Shown here: piece after piece, positions 35,618 through 44,940 of the stretch
Layout of the letters: each line of letters starts with the position of its first letter
Position numbering within the stretch: position 1 is the stretch's first letter
Source: Qipengyuania gaetbuli
GTDB taxonomy: Bacteria; Pseudomonadota; Alphaproteobacteria; Sphingomonadales; Sphingomonadaceae
Assembly: GCF_020171365.1 (NCBI RefSeq)
Contig: NZ_JAIUZO010000002.1
Coordinates: 1,240,001-1,304,000, forward strand
Reading direction: 5' to 3'
Length of the DNA: 64,000 nucleotides
Notes under the pieces: generated by a model
Database searches by the model: none
What the model saw: the letters and a program-made list of their open reading frames with translations, nothing else
Told to the model about the DNA's origin: nothing
Made by a program: the position numbers and the translations under genes

Positions 35618-37327
35618 ATGACGAGGCTTGCCACCGTTTCGCTTGTCGCGCTCGCCCTTGCCGGCTGCGCGACCCTTCCTGCCACCCAGCCCGCCGCATC
35701 GGCGCAGGTAAGCATCGGTGCGGTCAGCGCCGCCGATCCGCGCGCGCAGGAGGCGGGCGAGGAAATCCTGCGCAAGGGCGGCAGCGCCACCGATGCGGCA
35801 ATTGCCGTGATGCTCGCGCTTACCGTGGTCGAACCGCAAAGCTCGGGCATCGGCGGGGGCGGCTTCCTGGTGCGCGGCGAGGCCGATGGCGACGTTACCA
35901 CCTTCGACGGACGCGAGACCGCACCGGCAGGCGCGACGCCCGACTGGTTCCTCGCCGGGGACGGTAGCGTACCGCCTTTCATCGAATCGGTCCGCAGCGG
36001 GCTGAGCGTCGGTGTCCCGGGCAACATCGCGCTGGCCGCAAAGGCGCATGGCGAGCACGGCCGCCTTCCTTGGGCGGAACTGTTCAAGCCGTCCATCCGG
36101 CTGGCCCGCGAAGGGTTCAGGATCAATCCGCGAATGCACGATGCGCTGGGCCGCTCGCGCACGACGGCTGCCTATTCGGCGGCAGCGCAGGCGATGTTCT
36201 ACGACGCGTCGGGCGAGCCGCTTCCCGCCGGTACCCTAGTGCGCAACGAGGAACTGGCGCGCACTTTCGAGAAGATCGCCGCGGGGGGCGCCGAAGCATT
36301 CTACAAGGGCGAACACGCTCTTGCGATCGCGACCACTGTCGCCGCCGACACGCCCAAGCCGGGCGCCATGACCTATGCCGATGTGACGGGCTACGAAGCC
36401 AAGGAGCGGGGCGCGGTTTGCAGCAGCTACCGCGCCTATCGCATCTGCTCCATGGGCCCGCCGACTTCGGGCGGTATCGCCGTGCAGCAAATCCTCGGCC
36501 AGCTTGAACGGTTCGACCTGCGCGCATTGGGGGCCGACAACCCGGTCACCTGGCACCTCTTCGTGGAGGCCCAGCGCCTCGCCTATGCCGACCGCGAGCT
36601 CTATCTCGCCGACAGCGATTTCGTCAGCGTCCCCGTCGCAGGCCTGCTGGAGAAGAGCTATCTGGCGCAGCGCAGCGCGCTCATCTCGCCCGACCGGTCG
36701 ATCGAAGTGGCCGAGGCAGGAAGGCCACGCGGCGCGCCTATCGCACTGGCCGATGGCGACGAGCCGGAAGAACACGGCACCTCGCACCTCGCCGTGGTCG
36801 ACGATGCGGGGACGATGGTGTCCTACACCTCCACCATCGAAAGCGCCTTCGGCTCGGGCCTGATGGTGGGTGGCTACTATCTCAACAACGAGCTGACCGA
36901 TTTCAGCCGCAGCCCGCAAGTGAACGGACGACTGGTCGCCAACCGCGTGGAAGGCGGCAAGCGCCCGCGCAGTTCGATGTCGCCGACCGTCATCTACGAT
37001 CCGCAGGGCAATACCTTCATGGTCGTGGGCGCCGCTGGCGGCAGCACCATCCCGATCACCACGACGCGCGCCATCATCGGAGCCATCGATTTCGGGATGG
37101 ATGCCGAAGAAGCGCTCGGCCTGCCGTTCCTGATGGCTTTCGGCGAGCGAGTGCTGCTCGAAGAGGGAACCTGGCTGGAGGAGAAGGCCGACGCCTTCCG
37201 CGCGCTGGGCCATACGCAGCTGATGATCCGCCCTGCGCCGATCAAGGGTGGGGCGCTGGTGAAGCGGGACGGCCGCTGGCAGAGCGCGCGCGACCCGCGC
37301 CTCGAAGGCCAGCTCGATATGCCCTGA
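35618..37327 (+). CDS. ggt: Gamma-glutamyltransferase, lipoprotein form
   Basis: A 569-residue Ntn-hydrolase that should self-cleave to two subunits before T388 in EEHGTSHLAVVD. Other GGT marks are IGGGGFLVR, FDGRETAP, and LMVGGYYLNNELTDFS. The signal peptide ends in lipobox LAGC with Cys at residue 17, so the enzyme is probably tethered to a membrane in the periplasm, where it releases glutamate from glutathione and gamma-glutamyl compounds. It follows pyrD closely but the functional link is unclear. Confidence 0.93.
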   Translation: MTRLATVSLVALALAGCATLPATQPAASAQVSIGAVSAADPRAQEAGEEILRKGGSATDAAIAVMLALTVVEPQSSGIGGGGFLVRGEADGDVTTFDGRETAPAGATPDWFLAGDGSVPPFIESVRSGLSVGVPGNIALAAKAHGEHGRLPWAELFKPSIRLAREGFRINPRMHDALGRSRTTAAYSAAAQAMFYDASGEPLPAGTLVRNEELARTFEKIAAGGAEAFYKGEHALAIATTVAADTPKPGAMTYADVTGYEAKERGAVCSSYRAYRICSMGPPTSGGIAVQQILGQLERFDLRALGADNPVTWHLFVEAQRLAYADRELYLADSDFVSVPVAGLLEKSYLAQRSALISPDRSIEVAEAGRPRGAPIALADGDEPEEHGTSHLAVVDDAGTMVSYTSTIESAFGSGLMVGGYYLNNELTDFSRSPQVNGRLVANRVEGGKRPRSSMSPTVIYDPQGNTFMVVGAAGGSTIPITTTRAIIGAIDFGMDAEEALGLPFLMAFGERVLLEEGTWLEEKADAFRALGHTQLMIRPAPIKGGALVKRDGRWQSARDPRLEGQLDMP

Positions 37328-37423
37328 GGCGGCGGCCCATCCATCTTGCCGCCAGCGCCGGAGCGGCCTAAGCCCCTGCCAACGTTGCAACAGACGACGA
37401 AGTTTTTCGCGAGGAGCCTGCCT

Positions 37424-39226
37424 GTGCTGTCGGACATCGATTCCGCCAACAATCTGGTCGAACTATTCCTGAAGCGCGCCGACGAGAAATCCGGGCAGCC
37501 GTTCTTCGGCTGGAAGGAAGGCGGCAGCTGGCAAACCATGACCTGGGGCGAGGCGGCCGACCGCGTCTGCCTGCTGGCCGAAAGCCTGCGCGGCCTCGGC
37601 CTCGTCGATGGCGACCGGGTGTGCCTCGTGTCCGAAAACCGTCCCGAATGGTGCATCGCCGACCTCGCCATCATGGCGGCGGGCTGCATCACCGTGCCCG
37701 CCTATGTCACCAATACCGAGCGTGACCACGTCCACATCCTCGACAATTCGGGCTCGCGCGCGGTCATCGTCTCGAACGAGAAGCTGCTCAAGCCGCTCCA
37801 CGGCGCGCTGCAGGCCTCCGGCATCGCCGAGCACGTTATCGGCATCGAGGATTTGCACCGCCAGCAATCGGGCAGCTTCACCTTCCACGACTGGGACAAG
37901 CTGACCACGGGCGATGCCGCCGCAGCGCGCAAGGCGGTAGACGAACGGATCGCCAAGATCGGGCGCAGCGACACCGCCTGCATCATCTACACCAGCGGCA
38001 CCGGCGGCGCGCCGCGCGGCGTGCTGCAGCACCACGGCGCGATCCTGTGCAACATCGCAGGGGCCGCCGAAATCCTGATCGAGGATTTCGGGATTGCCGA
38101 CGACGAACGCTTCCTCTCGTTCCTCCCGCTGAGCCACGCTTACGAGCATACCGGCGGGCAGTTCCTGCCGATCAGCGTGGGCGCGCAGATCTATTATTCG
38201 GAAGGCCTCGAAAAGCTCGCCAGCAATATCGAGGAAACCCGCCCGACCATCATGGTCGTCGTGCCGCGCCTGTTCGAAGTGCTGCGCACGCGCATCATGA
38301 AGCAGGTCCAGAAGCAGGGCGGCCTGGCCGAAAGGCTGATGAACACCGCGCTCGAAGTCGGCGCCCGCCGCGCCGAGGGCAAGCGCCAGTTCGGCGACGG
38401 CTTGAAGGACGCAATGGTCGGCCGGCTGCTGAAGCCCAAGATCCGCCAGCGCTTCGGCGGCAGGATCAAAGCGATGGTGTCGGGCGGCGCGCCGCTCAAC
38501 CCCGATGTCGGCATCTTCTTCGAATCGATGGGCCTCACCATGCTGCAGGGCTACGGCCAGACCGAGGCCGGTCCGGTGATTTCCTGCAACCGGCCTGCCG
38601 CCGGTATCGCCATGCACTCGGTCGGTCCGGCCATGCGCGGCGTGGAAATCAGGATTGCCGAGGATGGCGAGATCCTGTGCCGCGGCGAGCTGGTGATGCA
38701 CGGCTACTGGCAGAACGATGCGGAAACCGCGCGCACGATCAAGGACGGCTGGCTGCACACGGGCGACATCGGCCATCTCGACGAGAAGAACCGCATCGTC
38801 ATCACCGATCGCAAGAAAGACATGATCGTCAACGACAAGGGCGACAATGTCGCTCCGCAGAAGATCGAGGGCATGCTGACGCTGCAGCCCGAAATCGGCC
38901 AGGCGATGGTTGCGGGTGACAAGCGGCCCTACATCGTCGGGCTGATCGTGCCCGATGCGGAATGGGCGGTCGAATGGGCCCGCGTCCATGGCAAGAAGTT
39001 CGACCTCAAGGCGCTACAGGACGACCCGGAATTCCGCACCGCCGTGCGCGGCGCGGTCGACCGGGTGAACAAGGATCTCTCGGTCATCGAAAAGGTCCGC
39101 CAGTTCGCCTTCGCGGACGAGGCATTCACCATCGAGAACGAGGAAATGACCCCCTCGATGAAGATCCGCCGCCACAAGATCCGCGAACGCTACGCAGACC
39201 GGCTGGACGGGCTTTATCGGTCCTGA
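37424..39226 (+). CDS. Long-chain fatty acid-CoA ligase (AMP-forming)
   Basis: A 600-residue member of the ANL superfamily, close to the long FadD15-type acyl-CoA synthetases. The ATP loop reads YTSGTGGAPRGV, with Gly and Arg replacing the usual Thr and Lys; later motifs are GYGQTEAGPVIS, DGWLHTGDIGHLD, DRKKDMIV and the C-terminal catalytic region TPSMKIRRHKIRERY. The GTG at 37424 has GAGGAG seven bases upstream; a longer reading adds a Pro-rich leader. It probably activates fatty acids for degradation or lipid synthesis. Confidence 0.9.
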   Translation: MLSDIDSANNLVELFLKRADEKSGQPFFGWKEGGSWQTMTWGEAADRVCLLAESLRGLGLVDGDRVCLVSENRPEWCIADLAIMAAGCITVPAYVTNTERDHVHILDNSGSRAVIVSNEKLLKPLHGALQASGIAEHVIGIEDLHRQQSGSFTFHDWDKLTTGDAAAARKAVDERIAKIGRSDTACIIYTSGTGGAPRGVLQHHGAILCNIAGAAEILIEDFGIADDERFLSFLPLSHAYEHTGGQFLPISVGAQIYYSEGLEKLASNIEETRPTIMVVVPRLFEVLRTRIMKQVQKQGGLAERLMNTALEVGARRAEGKRQFGDGLKDAMVGRLLKPKIRQRFGGRIKAMVSGGAPLNPDVGIFFESMGLTMLQGYGQTEAGPVISCNRPAAGIAMHSVGPAMRGVEIRIAEDGEILCRGELVMHGYWQNDAETARTIKDGWLHTGDIGHLDEKNRIVITDRKKDMIVNDKGDNVAPQKIEGMLTLQPEIGQAMVAGDKRPYIVGLIVPDAEWAVEWARVHGKKFDLKALQDDPEFRTAVRGAVDRVNKDLSVIEKVRQFAFADEAFTIENEEMTPSMKIRRHKIRERYADRLDGLYRS

Positions 39227-39238
39227 TCGGTAATCTGG

Positions 39239-39766
39239 TCAGGCAGCCACTTCCTCGATGAACTCCGGATAGAAACTGGGCGCGCGGTCGGACCAGCCGG
39301 GTGCGGTCGCAGCGGCTTCGCTCAATGACTGGAGCAGCATCTTGCGGCGTTCGGGACGGATCTGCGGGAGGGCGGCAGCGGCGCAGAAGGCGCTTGGCAG
39401 CCATGGGCGCACATCCGCGCCGAGCAGGCGTTCGTAGAGGAAGCGGAAGGCAGAAAAGCAGTCGATCCGCTCCTGCGCGAGGTCGAAGGCCGCAACGCGC
39501 GTCAGCTTGCCGACGAAGCCCTCGATCCGCTCGAAACTGGAATCCACGGGGATCGAACCGCGCAGGACCTTGAGTTCCTGGTACGTGACGTACTGGCTGC
39601 GGATGGCGGCGTTCTCGCCCGCACTCCGGCCCCAGATACGGAACGCGTCGCAGCGGCCAAGGCCGATGTCGAGGCTGCGGCGGATATAGCGCTGCTCTGC
39701 TGCGGTGAAGCTGGCAAACTCGCGCATTTCCGCAATGGTCATCGCGGCGGTATTCGTAACGGCCAT
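39239..39766 (-). CDS. Hypothetical protein, 175 aa
   Basis: A soluble, mostly helical protein without signal peptide, beginning MAVTNTAAMTIAEMREFASF. It contains one AEQRYIRRSLDIGLGRCDAF segment and an ERIDCFSAFRFLYERLLGAD helix pair. I recognise no domain. The ATG at 39766 has AGGGGAG eight bases upstream; GTG 39775 is possible. It lies downstream of thiSG on the same strand with a 63-base gap and converges on the acyl-CoA ligase. Confidence 0.75.
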   Translation of the reverse strand: MAVTNTAAMTIAEMREFASFTAAEQRYIRRSLDIGLGRCDAFRIWGRSAGENAAIRSQYVTYQELKVLRGSIPVDSSFERIEGFVGKLTRVAAFDLAQERIDCFSAFRFLYERLLGADVRPWLPSAFCAAAALPQIRPERRKMLLQSLSEAAATAPGWSDRAPSFYPEFIEEVAA

Positions 39767-39829
39767 GATCGGCACTCCCCTGTTACAAGGGAAGTGTCGC
39801 GCAATATGGTTAACGCGAGGTAAGCGTGA

Positions 39830-40810
39830 TCAGATCAGGCCTGCGAGCGGGCTCGACGGGTCGGCATATTTGCGCGTTGCCATGCGCCCGGCGAGATAGG
39901 CGTCGCGGCCGGCCTCGACCGCCAGTTTCATCGCGCGGGCCATGCGGATGGGGTCCTTCGCCTCGGCAATGGCCGTATTCATCAGCACGCCGTCGCAGCC
40001 CAGTTCCATGGCGACTGCCGCGTCGGAAGCGGTGCCGACACCGGCATCGACGAGCACCGGCACGCTCGCGCCTTCCTTGATCAGGCGGATGGTCACGCGG
40101 TTCTGGATGCCGAGGCCCGAGCCGATCGGCGCGCCCAGCGGCATGACCGCGACGGCGCCTGCATCTTCCAGCTGCTTGGCCGCAATCGGATCATCGACGC
40201 AGTAGACCATCGGAAGGAAGCCCTCCTTGGCCAGCGTCTCGGTCGCGACCAGCGTTTCGCGCATGTCGGGATAAAGCGTCTTCGCCTCGCCCAGCACCTC
40301 CAGCTTGACCAGGTCCCAGCCACCAGCTTCGCGCGCGAGGCGCAGCGTACGGATGGCTTCGTCGGCCGTGAAGCAACCCGCCGTGTTCGGCAGGTAGGTG
40401 ATCTTCTTCGGGTCGACATAATCGGTCAGCATCGGCGCCTTGGGATCGCTGACATTGACCCGGCGGACGGCGACAGTGACGATTTCCGCACCCGAGGCTT
40501 CGAGCGCGGCGGCGTTCTGTTCGAAGTCCTTGTACTTGCCCGTGCCGACGATCAGGCGGCTGCGGAAAGTGCGGCCCGCGACGGTCCAGCTGTCGTCCGA
40601 TGCAGAACTTTCGCCCCCGCCGACGAAGTGGACGATTTCCAGCACGTCGCCTTCGGCCAGCGCATGGCGTTCCAGTTCGCTGCGGGGCGCGATGGTGCCA
40701 TTGTGCTCGACCGCAACCTTGGCAGGGTCGAGCTCCAGCTCGCGCACGAGATCGGCGATGGTGGAGGCAGCGGTGCGGCGGGTATCGCCATTTACGGTCA
40801 GCGCAATCAT
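39830..40810 (-). CDS. thiG: ThiS-ThiG fusion: sulfur carrier and thiazole synthase
   Basis: A 326-residue fusion. Residues 1-66 are a ThiS-type ubiquitin-fold carrier ([20 protein letters not shown], ending HFVGGG). Residues about 74-326 are ThiG ([35 protein letters not shown], Schiff-base Lys169 in [26 protein letters not shown]). ThiG makes thiazole phosphate for thiamine from DXP and ThiS thiocarboxylate. ThiS normally needs a free C-terminal GG; here it continues into a linker ESSASDD. It lies ten bases after merC on the same strand, with no TPP riboswitch visible. Confidence 0.93.
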   Translation of the reverse strand: MIALTVNGDTRRTAASTIADLVRELELDPAKVAVEHNGTIAPRSELERHALAEGDVLEIVHFVGGGESSASDDSWTVAGRTFRSRLIVGTGKYKDFEQNAAALEASGAEIVTVAVRRVNVSDPKAPMLTDYVDPKKITYLPNTAGCFTADEAIRTLRLAREAGGWDLVKLEVLGEAKTLYPDMRETLVATETLAKEGFLPMVYCVDDPIAAKQLEDAGAVAVMPLGAPIGSGLGIQNRVTIRLIKEGASVPVLVDAGVGTASDAAVAMELGCDGVLMNTAIAEAKDPIRMARAMKLAVEAGRDAYLAGRMATRKYADPSSPLAGLI

Positions 40811-40820
40811 GCGCCCCGAC

Positions 40821-41225
40821 TTAGTCTCCGCAGCGCTCCTTGCAAGCGGCGGAATGGCAATGGCGCATATTGAGGATGTGGCCGAGCGAGACGAGCGCGA
40901 CGCCGATGATCGTCAGGACCGCTTCCTTCACCCCGTGCGGCACGGCCAGCGCGCCGCCCATGAAGGTAAGGCCGGTCATGGCGATGACGAAGGGTGCGGC
41001 CATGCGGTGGCGCAGGGCGCCCCAGCCGATCGCCACCGCCGCAACCAGCGTCGCGACGACCAGTCCGTAGCGATGGATATCGGGCGACAGGAAGAACTCC
41101 CCGCCCACACCCAGGCCGGACACCAGCACGATCGAGGCGAGGCAGTGAATCGCGCACAGGCCCGAGAGGCCGATCCCGACACGGTCGAGTCGACGCCGAA
41201 TCGGAGAGATGGCGCGTTGCAACAT
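40821..41225 (-). CDS. MerC domain-containing membrane protein
   Basis: A 134-residue MerC-type protein with four membrane helices (about residues 16-40, 50-68, 75-95 and 98-115). The CAIHC pair (C24, C28) in helix 1 matches the MerC metal-binding motif, and the C-terminal tail is Cys/His rich ([12 protein letters not shown]). Classical MerC imports Hg(II), but many alphaproteobacterial members are linked to zinc or copper control. A palindrome 8 bases before the start codon resembles a Fur-family operator. thiSG follows. Confidence 0.85.
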   Translation of the reverse strand: MLQRAISPIRRRLDRVGIGLSGLCAIHCLASIVLVSGLGVGGEFFLSPDIHRYGLVVATLVAAVAIGWGALRHRMAAPFVIAMTGLTFMGGALAVPHGVKEAVLTIIGVALVSLGHILNMRHCHSAACKERCGD

Positions 41226-41232
41226 GACATGC

Positions 41233-41252
41233 GAGATATGTGATAGTATCTC
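41233..41252. promoter_or_regulatory. Candidate Fur/Zur-type operator before merC
   Basis: GAGATA (41233-41238) and TATCTC (41247-41252) are perfect 6-bp arms around TGTGATAG. The A/T-rich core with outer GAGATAT/ATATCTC-like ends resembles operators of alphaproteobacterial Zur. That comparison is from memory. It ends 8 bases before the merC start codon on the minus strand and about 115 bases before ctaA on the plus strand. Confidence 0.45.
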
Positions 41253-41366
41253 TTGTTACAAGGGCAGCGAGTGCATTTTACGACGAATGCCGCGTTGCAG
41301 TGGCCGGAATGCCGCTTGCTCGATTCGCACTTGCACTTGACGCGCGGCACGGCAAACAGGCGCACC

Positions 41367-42392
41367 ATGGTTGCCAGCCCCAACAACACCCGCCCCATCG
41401 CACTCGCCAACTGGCTGTTTGCCGTGGCCCTGATGGTTATCGTCATGGTCGCCGTGGGCGGGATCACCCGCCTGACCGAGAGCGGCCTTTCGATCACCGA
41501 ATGGAAACCGCTGACCGGGGCGATCCCCCCGCTGAGCGAGGGGGCGTGGCAGGCCGAGTTCGATCTCTACAAGGCGACCGGCGAATACAAGAACGTGACC
41601 GGGCCGGCCGGGATGGACCTGGCCGCCTTCAAGTTCATCTATTTCTGGGAGTGGTTCCACCGCCTTTGGGGACGGCTGATCGGCCTGGCCTTTGCGCTGC
41701 CGCTCGCGTGGTTCTGGGTGCGCGGTGCCATTCCGCAAGGGTACAAGCTGCGCCTCGTCGGCCTGCTGGCGCTGGGCGGACTGCAGGGCGTGTTCGGCTG
41801 GTTCATGGTCAAGAGCGGCCTCAACGAGACCATGACCGATGTCAGCCACTTCATGCTTTCGCTGCATTTCATGACTGCGATGATCACGCTGGCGGCACTG
41901 GTCTGGACCGCGCTCGATTTCCGCCAGCTTGCTGCCGGACACGCCGCGAAGGCGCGCTGGACGACAACCGCAAGCTGGGTGGGCGCGCTGCTCTTCATCC
42001 AGCTTGTGCTGGCGGCGTGGGTGGCAGGGCTCAATGCGGGCCTTGCAAGCGATAGCTGGCCGCTGATGCAGGGCCGCTTCATCCCCGAATTCGACGCCTC
42101 GCGCGGGCTGTTCTACGCGATGACGCACGACCCCTATCTCGTCCACTGGCTGCACCGCTGGTGGGCGTGGATCGTGGTGGCTGCGCTGATCGTGATGGCG
42201 CGCAAGGTCAGGGCGATCGACAGGCGCGCATCGAAGGCCATTCATTCCGCCTTCGGAACGCAAATCCTGCTCGGCATCGCCACCGTCATGACTGGCGTCG
42301 CCCTCTGGCTTGCAGTGGCGCACCAGGTCGTTGGCGCATTGCTTGTCGCCAGCTTCACCTGGGCCGCCCACCTGCTCGGCAGAAAAGCGTGA
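41367..42392 (+). CDS. ctaA: Heme A synthase (COX15/CtaA)
   Basis: A 341-residue membrane enzyme with eight predicted helices that converts heme O to heme A for aa3-type cytochrome oxidase. Conserved parts are GGITRLTESGLSITEWKP, FIYFWEWFHRLWGRLIGL and the later HWLHRWWAWIVV with haem-ligand His residues, plus VAHQVVGALLVAS near the end. The ATG at 41367 precedes a short hydrophilic N terminus; upstream codons are not protein-like. It overlaps cutA by four bases (GTGA). Oxidase subunit genes are not in the window. Confidence 0.94.
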   Translation: MVASPNNTRPIALANWLFAVALMVIVMVAVGGITRLTESGLSITEWKPLTGAIPPLSEGAWQAEFDLYKATGEYKNVTGPAGMDLAAFKFIYFWEWFHRLWGRLIGLAFALPLAWFWVRGAIPQGYKLRLVGLLALGGLQGVFGWFMVKSGLNETMTDVSHFMLSLHFMTAMITLAALVWTALDFRQLAAGHAAKARWTTTASWVGALLFIQLVLAAWVAGLNAGLASDSWPLMQGRFIPEFDASRGLFYAMTHDPYLVHWLHRWWAWIVVAALIVMARKVRAIDRRASKAIHSAFGTQILLGIATVMTGVALWLAVAHQVVGALLVASFTWAAHLLGRKA

Positions 42393-42718
42393 GCGCGCTC
42401 GTCTACTGCCCCTTCCCGGACGCAGAGACGGCACAGCGTATCGGGGGCCAGCTGCTCGACGAGGGGCTGATTGCCTGCATCAATATCGGCAGCTCCATCA
42501 CCTCCCTGTTCGCCTGGGACGGAGAGCGTGGGAGCGCGGAAGAGATACCCGCCCTGCTCAAGACCGACGCCGCCCTTCTCGAACAGGCGATTGCGCGACT
42601 GGAAACCTTGCACCCGTACGACAGTCCGGCGATACTGGGCTGGCCCTGTCAGGCAGGCGCGGCAACGCGCGGCTGGCTGGGCGAACTGGCTACGGGGGGT
42701 CGCAATGCCGGGAAGTGA
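42389..42718 (+). CDS. cutA: CutA1 family divalent-ion tolerance protein
   Basis: A 109-residue CutA1-type trimeric protein: SALVYCPFPDAETAQRIGGQ, LIACINIGSSITSLFAWDGE, and ALLKTDAALLEQAIARLE followed by HPYDSPAILGWP. The family binds metal ions at the trimer interface, and its cellular role is unsettled. The GTG at 42389 overlaps the ctaA stop. The next gene starts 14 bases before its end. Confidence 0.9.
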   Translation: MSALVYCPFPDAETAQRIGGQLLDEGLIACINIGSSITSLFAWDGERGSAEEIPALLKTDAALLEQAIARLETLHPYDSPAILGWPCQAGAATRGWLGELATGGRNAGK

Positions 42719-43430
42719 TCGCAGGTCGGTGGTGCGTGCTCTCGGCGCGCTGGCAGTCCTGCCTATGCTTCCTGCACCGCTCGCCGCCGCGGCCCGGACG
42801 AGGCCCGCATTCCCGAGCGCTACTCTCGTTCTCGAACGCACGCTTGACCGGCACCTTGCGGACAATGCCCTGATCCGCGTCACGCGCAGCTGGTCCTGCA
42901 CGTTCAGGGCGCTGGGCGCAGGTGCGGTGGTCGACGCCTCCCAGCTATCTGCCAGGGTCGACGCGCCGCCATCGCTCGCAGCTTTCGCGCGCATGGAGGA
43001 GGCCCGCGATGCCAGCGCAATCTTCCCTGTGCAGCTCGACCGCTCCGGCCTGATCGTCGGCTGGGACGAGGAGACAGGTCCCGATATCGGCACGGCTGTC
43101 GCGCGCGCAATGGATGTCATCGAGGCGGCAGTGGCCAACCCGGGGGAGCGACAGGAAGCGCGATCCTTTATCTCATCTATCGGCAACGCCGCTTCCGGCC
43201 TCGTCAGCCAGGTGCCTCGCGACCTGTTCTATCCGGCGACGGGGCAAAGCGTTGAAACGCAGCCGGTCATGCTCGCGGGCGGATTGCAGGGCTTTTTCGA
43301 AGTCTCCATCGCGGCAAGCGCCGATCCGCAAACCGGCCTGCTGCGACAGAGCGAGCGGCGCGTGACCACCCGCATCGGGGACAGCAGCCGGGAGACGCGC
43401 GAGGCCTGGCGCATCGTCCCGGCAAGCTAG
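42705..43430 (+). CDS. Exported protein of unknown function
   Basis: A 241-residue protein with an N-terminal signal containing twin Arg (SDRRSVVRALGALAVLPML, ending PLAAAA), so Tat export is possible but the motif is not canonical. The mature part has VLERTLDRHLADNALIRVTRS near the start and a C-terminal FEVSIAASADPQTG-like segment. No domain recognised. ATG 42705 has GGGGGG just upstream; it overlaps cutA by 14 bases. Confidence 0.75.
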   Translation: MPGSDRRSVVRALGALAVLPMLPAPLAAAARTRPAFPSATLVLERTLDRHLADNALIRVTRSWSCTFRALGAGAVVDASQLSARVDAPPSLAAFARMEEARDASAIFPVQLDRSGLIVGWDEETGPDIGTAVARAMDVIEAAVANPGERQEARSFISSIGNAASGLVSQVPRDLFYPATGQSVETQPVMLAGGLQGFFEVSIAASADPQTGLLRQSERRVTTRIGDSSRETREAWRIVPAS

Positions 43431-43467
43431 GGCGTATTATTTTACCCCACCGCAGACCCGCGGATTT

Positions 43468-43498
43468 GCTTGACGAATCGCACTTTGACCGCCATTTG
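43468..43498 (+). promoter_or_regulatory. Candidate promoter of rplM-rpsI
   Basis: TTGACG at 43470-43475 lies in TGCTTGACGAATCG, a near copy of the element upstream of rpmB. A weak -10 (CATTTG or ATTTGG) follows with 17-18 bases spacing. The start codon is about 95 bases further, leaving a leader of about 85 bases. Confidence 0.35.
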
Positions 43499-43590
43499 GC
43501 GCGCGCTCAGCGGCCCCGTCTGCACGGTTCCGCAAGGTAAGTTCGTACTGCCAGGCAGTACGGTGAACTCGAGAAAACGGACACAAAGCC

Positions 43591-44070
43591 ATGAAGGCTC
43601 TCACCAAGGCCACCCGGTCGATCAAACCGGCAGAGGTCGAAAAGAACTGGCACATCGTCGACGCCGAAGGGCTCGTCGTCGGTCGCCTCGCGGCAATCGT
43701 CGCCAACATCCTGCGCGGCAAGCACAAGCCGAGCTTCACGCCGCACGTCGATTGCGGCGACCATGTCATCGTCATCAATGCCGACAAGGTGGTCTTCACC
43801 GGCAAGAAGATGAACGACAAGGTCTATTACAAGCACACCGGTCACCCGGGCGGCATCAAGGAAACGACTCCGGCGAAGGTCCTCGAAGGCCGCTTCCCCG
43901 AGCGCGTCCTGGAAAAGGCCGTGCAGCGCATGATCCCGCGCGGCCCGCTCGGCCGTGCGCAGATGAAGGCGCTCCACCTCTATGCCGGCACCGAACACCC
44001 GCATGACGGCCAGAAGCCGCAGGTGCTCGACGTTGCCTCGATGAACCGCAAGAACAAGGCTGCTGCATAA
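43591..44070 (+). CDS. rplM: 50S ribosomal protein L13
   Basis: A 159-residue L13: [48 protein letters not shown] and [17 protein letters not shown] are family blocks. A short C-terminal extension ([15 protein letters not shown]) is typical of alphaproteobacteria. The stop overlaps the rpsI start by one base (TAATG). Confidence 0.98.
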   Translation: MKALTKATRSIKPAEVEKNWHIVDAEGLVVGRLAAIVANILRGKHKPSFTPHVDCGDHVIVINADKVVFTGKKMNDKVYYKHTGHPGGIKETTPAKVLEGRFPERVLEKAVQRMIPRGPLGRAQMKALHLYAGTEHPHDGQKPQVLDVASMNRKNKAAA

Positions 44071-44594
44071 TGGCCGACGAACAGAAGAACGAAACCGTCT
44101 CGGATCTCGCCGATCTGAAGAACATCGCCGGCGACGCCCCCGAGGGTGATGCTGCCGAGATCGCCGTCAAGGCCGACGTTCCCCTGCGCGAGCAGGAACT
44201 CGACGCCCAGGGCCGCGCCTATGCGACCGGTCGCCGCAAGGACGCCACCGCGCGCGTCTGGCTGAAGCCGGGCACGGGCAAGGTCATCGTCAACGGTCGT
44301 GACCAGGAAGTGTATTTCGCACGTCCGACGCTGCGTCTCGTCATCGACCAGCCGTTCGCCATCACCGAGCGCCAGGGCCAGTACGACGTTGTCGCCACCG
44401 TCAAGGGCGGCGGCCTCTCGGGCCAGGCCGGTGCGGTCAAGCACGGCATCTCGCAGGCTCTCGCCAAGTACGAGCCGGCCCTGCGTTCGACGGTCAAGGC
44501 CGCCGGCTTCCTCACCCGCGACAGCCGCGTGGTCGAGCGTAAGAAGTACGGCCGTGCCAAGGCACGTCGCAGCTTCCAGTTCTCGAAGCGCTAA
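44070..44594 (+). CDS. rpsI: 30S ribosomal protein S9
   Basis: A 174-residue S9. The core begins near residue 46 ([20 protein letters not shown]) and ends in the invariant basic tail [10 protein letters not shown], whose Arg contacts tRNA in the P site. The N-terminal extension of about 45 acidic residues is longer than in E. coli and is seen in alphaproteobacteria. It forms the rplM-rpsI operon, closed by the terminator at 44632. Confidence 0.98.
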   Translation: MADEQKNETVSDLADLKNIAGDAPEGDAAEIAVKADVPLREQELDAQGRAYATGRRKDATARVWLKPGTGKVIVNGRDQEVYFARPTLRLVIDQPFAITERQGQYDVVATVKGGGLSGQAGAVKHGISQALAKYEPALRSTVKAAGFLTRDSRVVERKKYGRAKARRSFQFSKR

Positions 44595-44631
44595 TCCGCT
44601 TCGATACGATCTTTACCGATCACCGAGGAAA

Positions 44632-44660
44632 GGCGGCTCCGCGAGGGGCCGCCTTTTTCT
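44632..44660 (+). terminator. Intrinsic terminator of rplM-rpsI
   Basis: AGGCGGC (44632-44638) pairs with GCCGCCT (44649-44655), followed by TTTTTC. A weaker T-run on the opposite strand (AAA at 44630-44632) suggests partial use for the convergent small membrane gene. Confidence 0.85.
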
Positions 44661-44670
44661 TTGCGCCGCC

Positions 44671-44868
44671 TCAGCGCTGCAGCATCATGATGCCCCAGGC
44701 GAGCGCGCTGCCCGCGAAGAACAGCGGCCAGCTCCACCAGAGCTCGTATTCGAACAACTCGGCGCGGTAGATCGACAGGAACCCGCCGCGCGAGCCCTGC
44801 GAGCCGATCACCAGCGACACGACGTAAGTCAGGATGCCGCCGAGCGGCACGGCCTTGAAGAATTCCAT
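44671..44868 (-). CDS. Small membrane protein, 65 aa
   Basis: A two-helix membrane protein: MEFFKAVPLGGILTYVVSLV and WWSWPLFFAGSALAWGIMML, joined by a charged loop. The ATG at 44868 has AAGGGGAAA seven bases upstream; a longer reading to 44904 adds a basic leader. Function unknown. It is convergent with rpsI. Confidence 0.7.
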   Translation of the reverse strand: MEFFKAVPLGGILTYVVSLVIGSQGSRGGFLSIYRAELFEYELWWSWPLFFAGSALAWGIMMLQR

Positions 44869-44940
44869 CGCGACTTTCCCCTTATTCGGGGCCCAGCCTC
44901 GCACGCGACGGTAAAAACGGAGTTAAACGCGCGTTCGCGC

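Noticed and set aside
40811..41366. TPP riboswitch before thiSG
   Set aside because: Only ten bases separate merC and thiSG and I see no THI-box sequence there or before merC.
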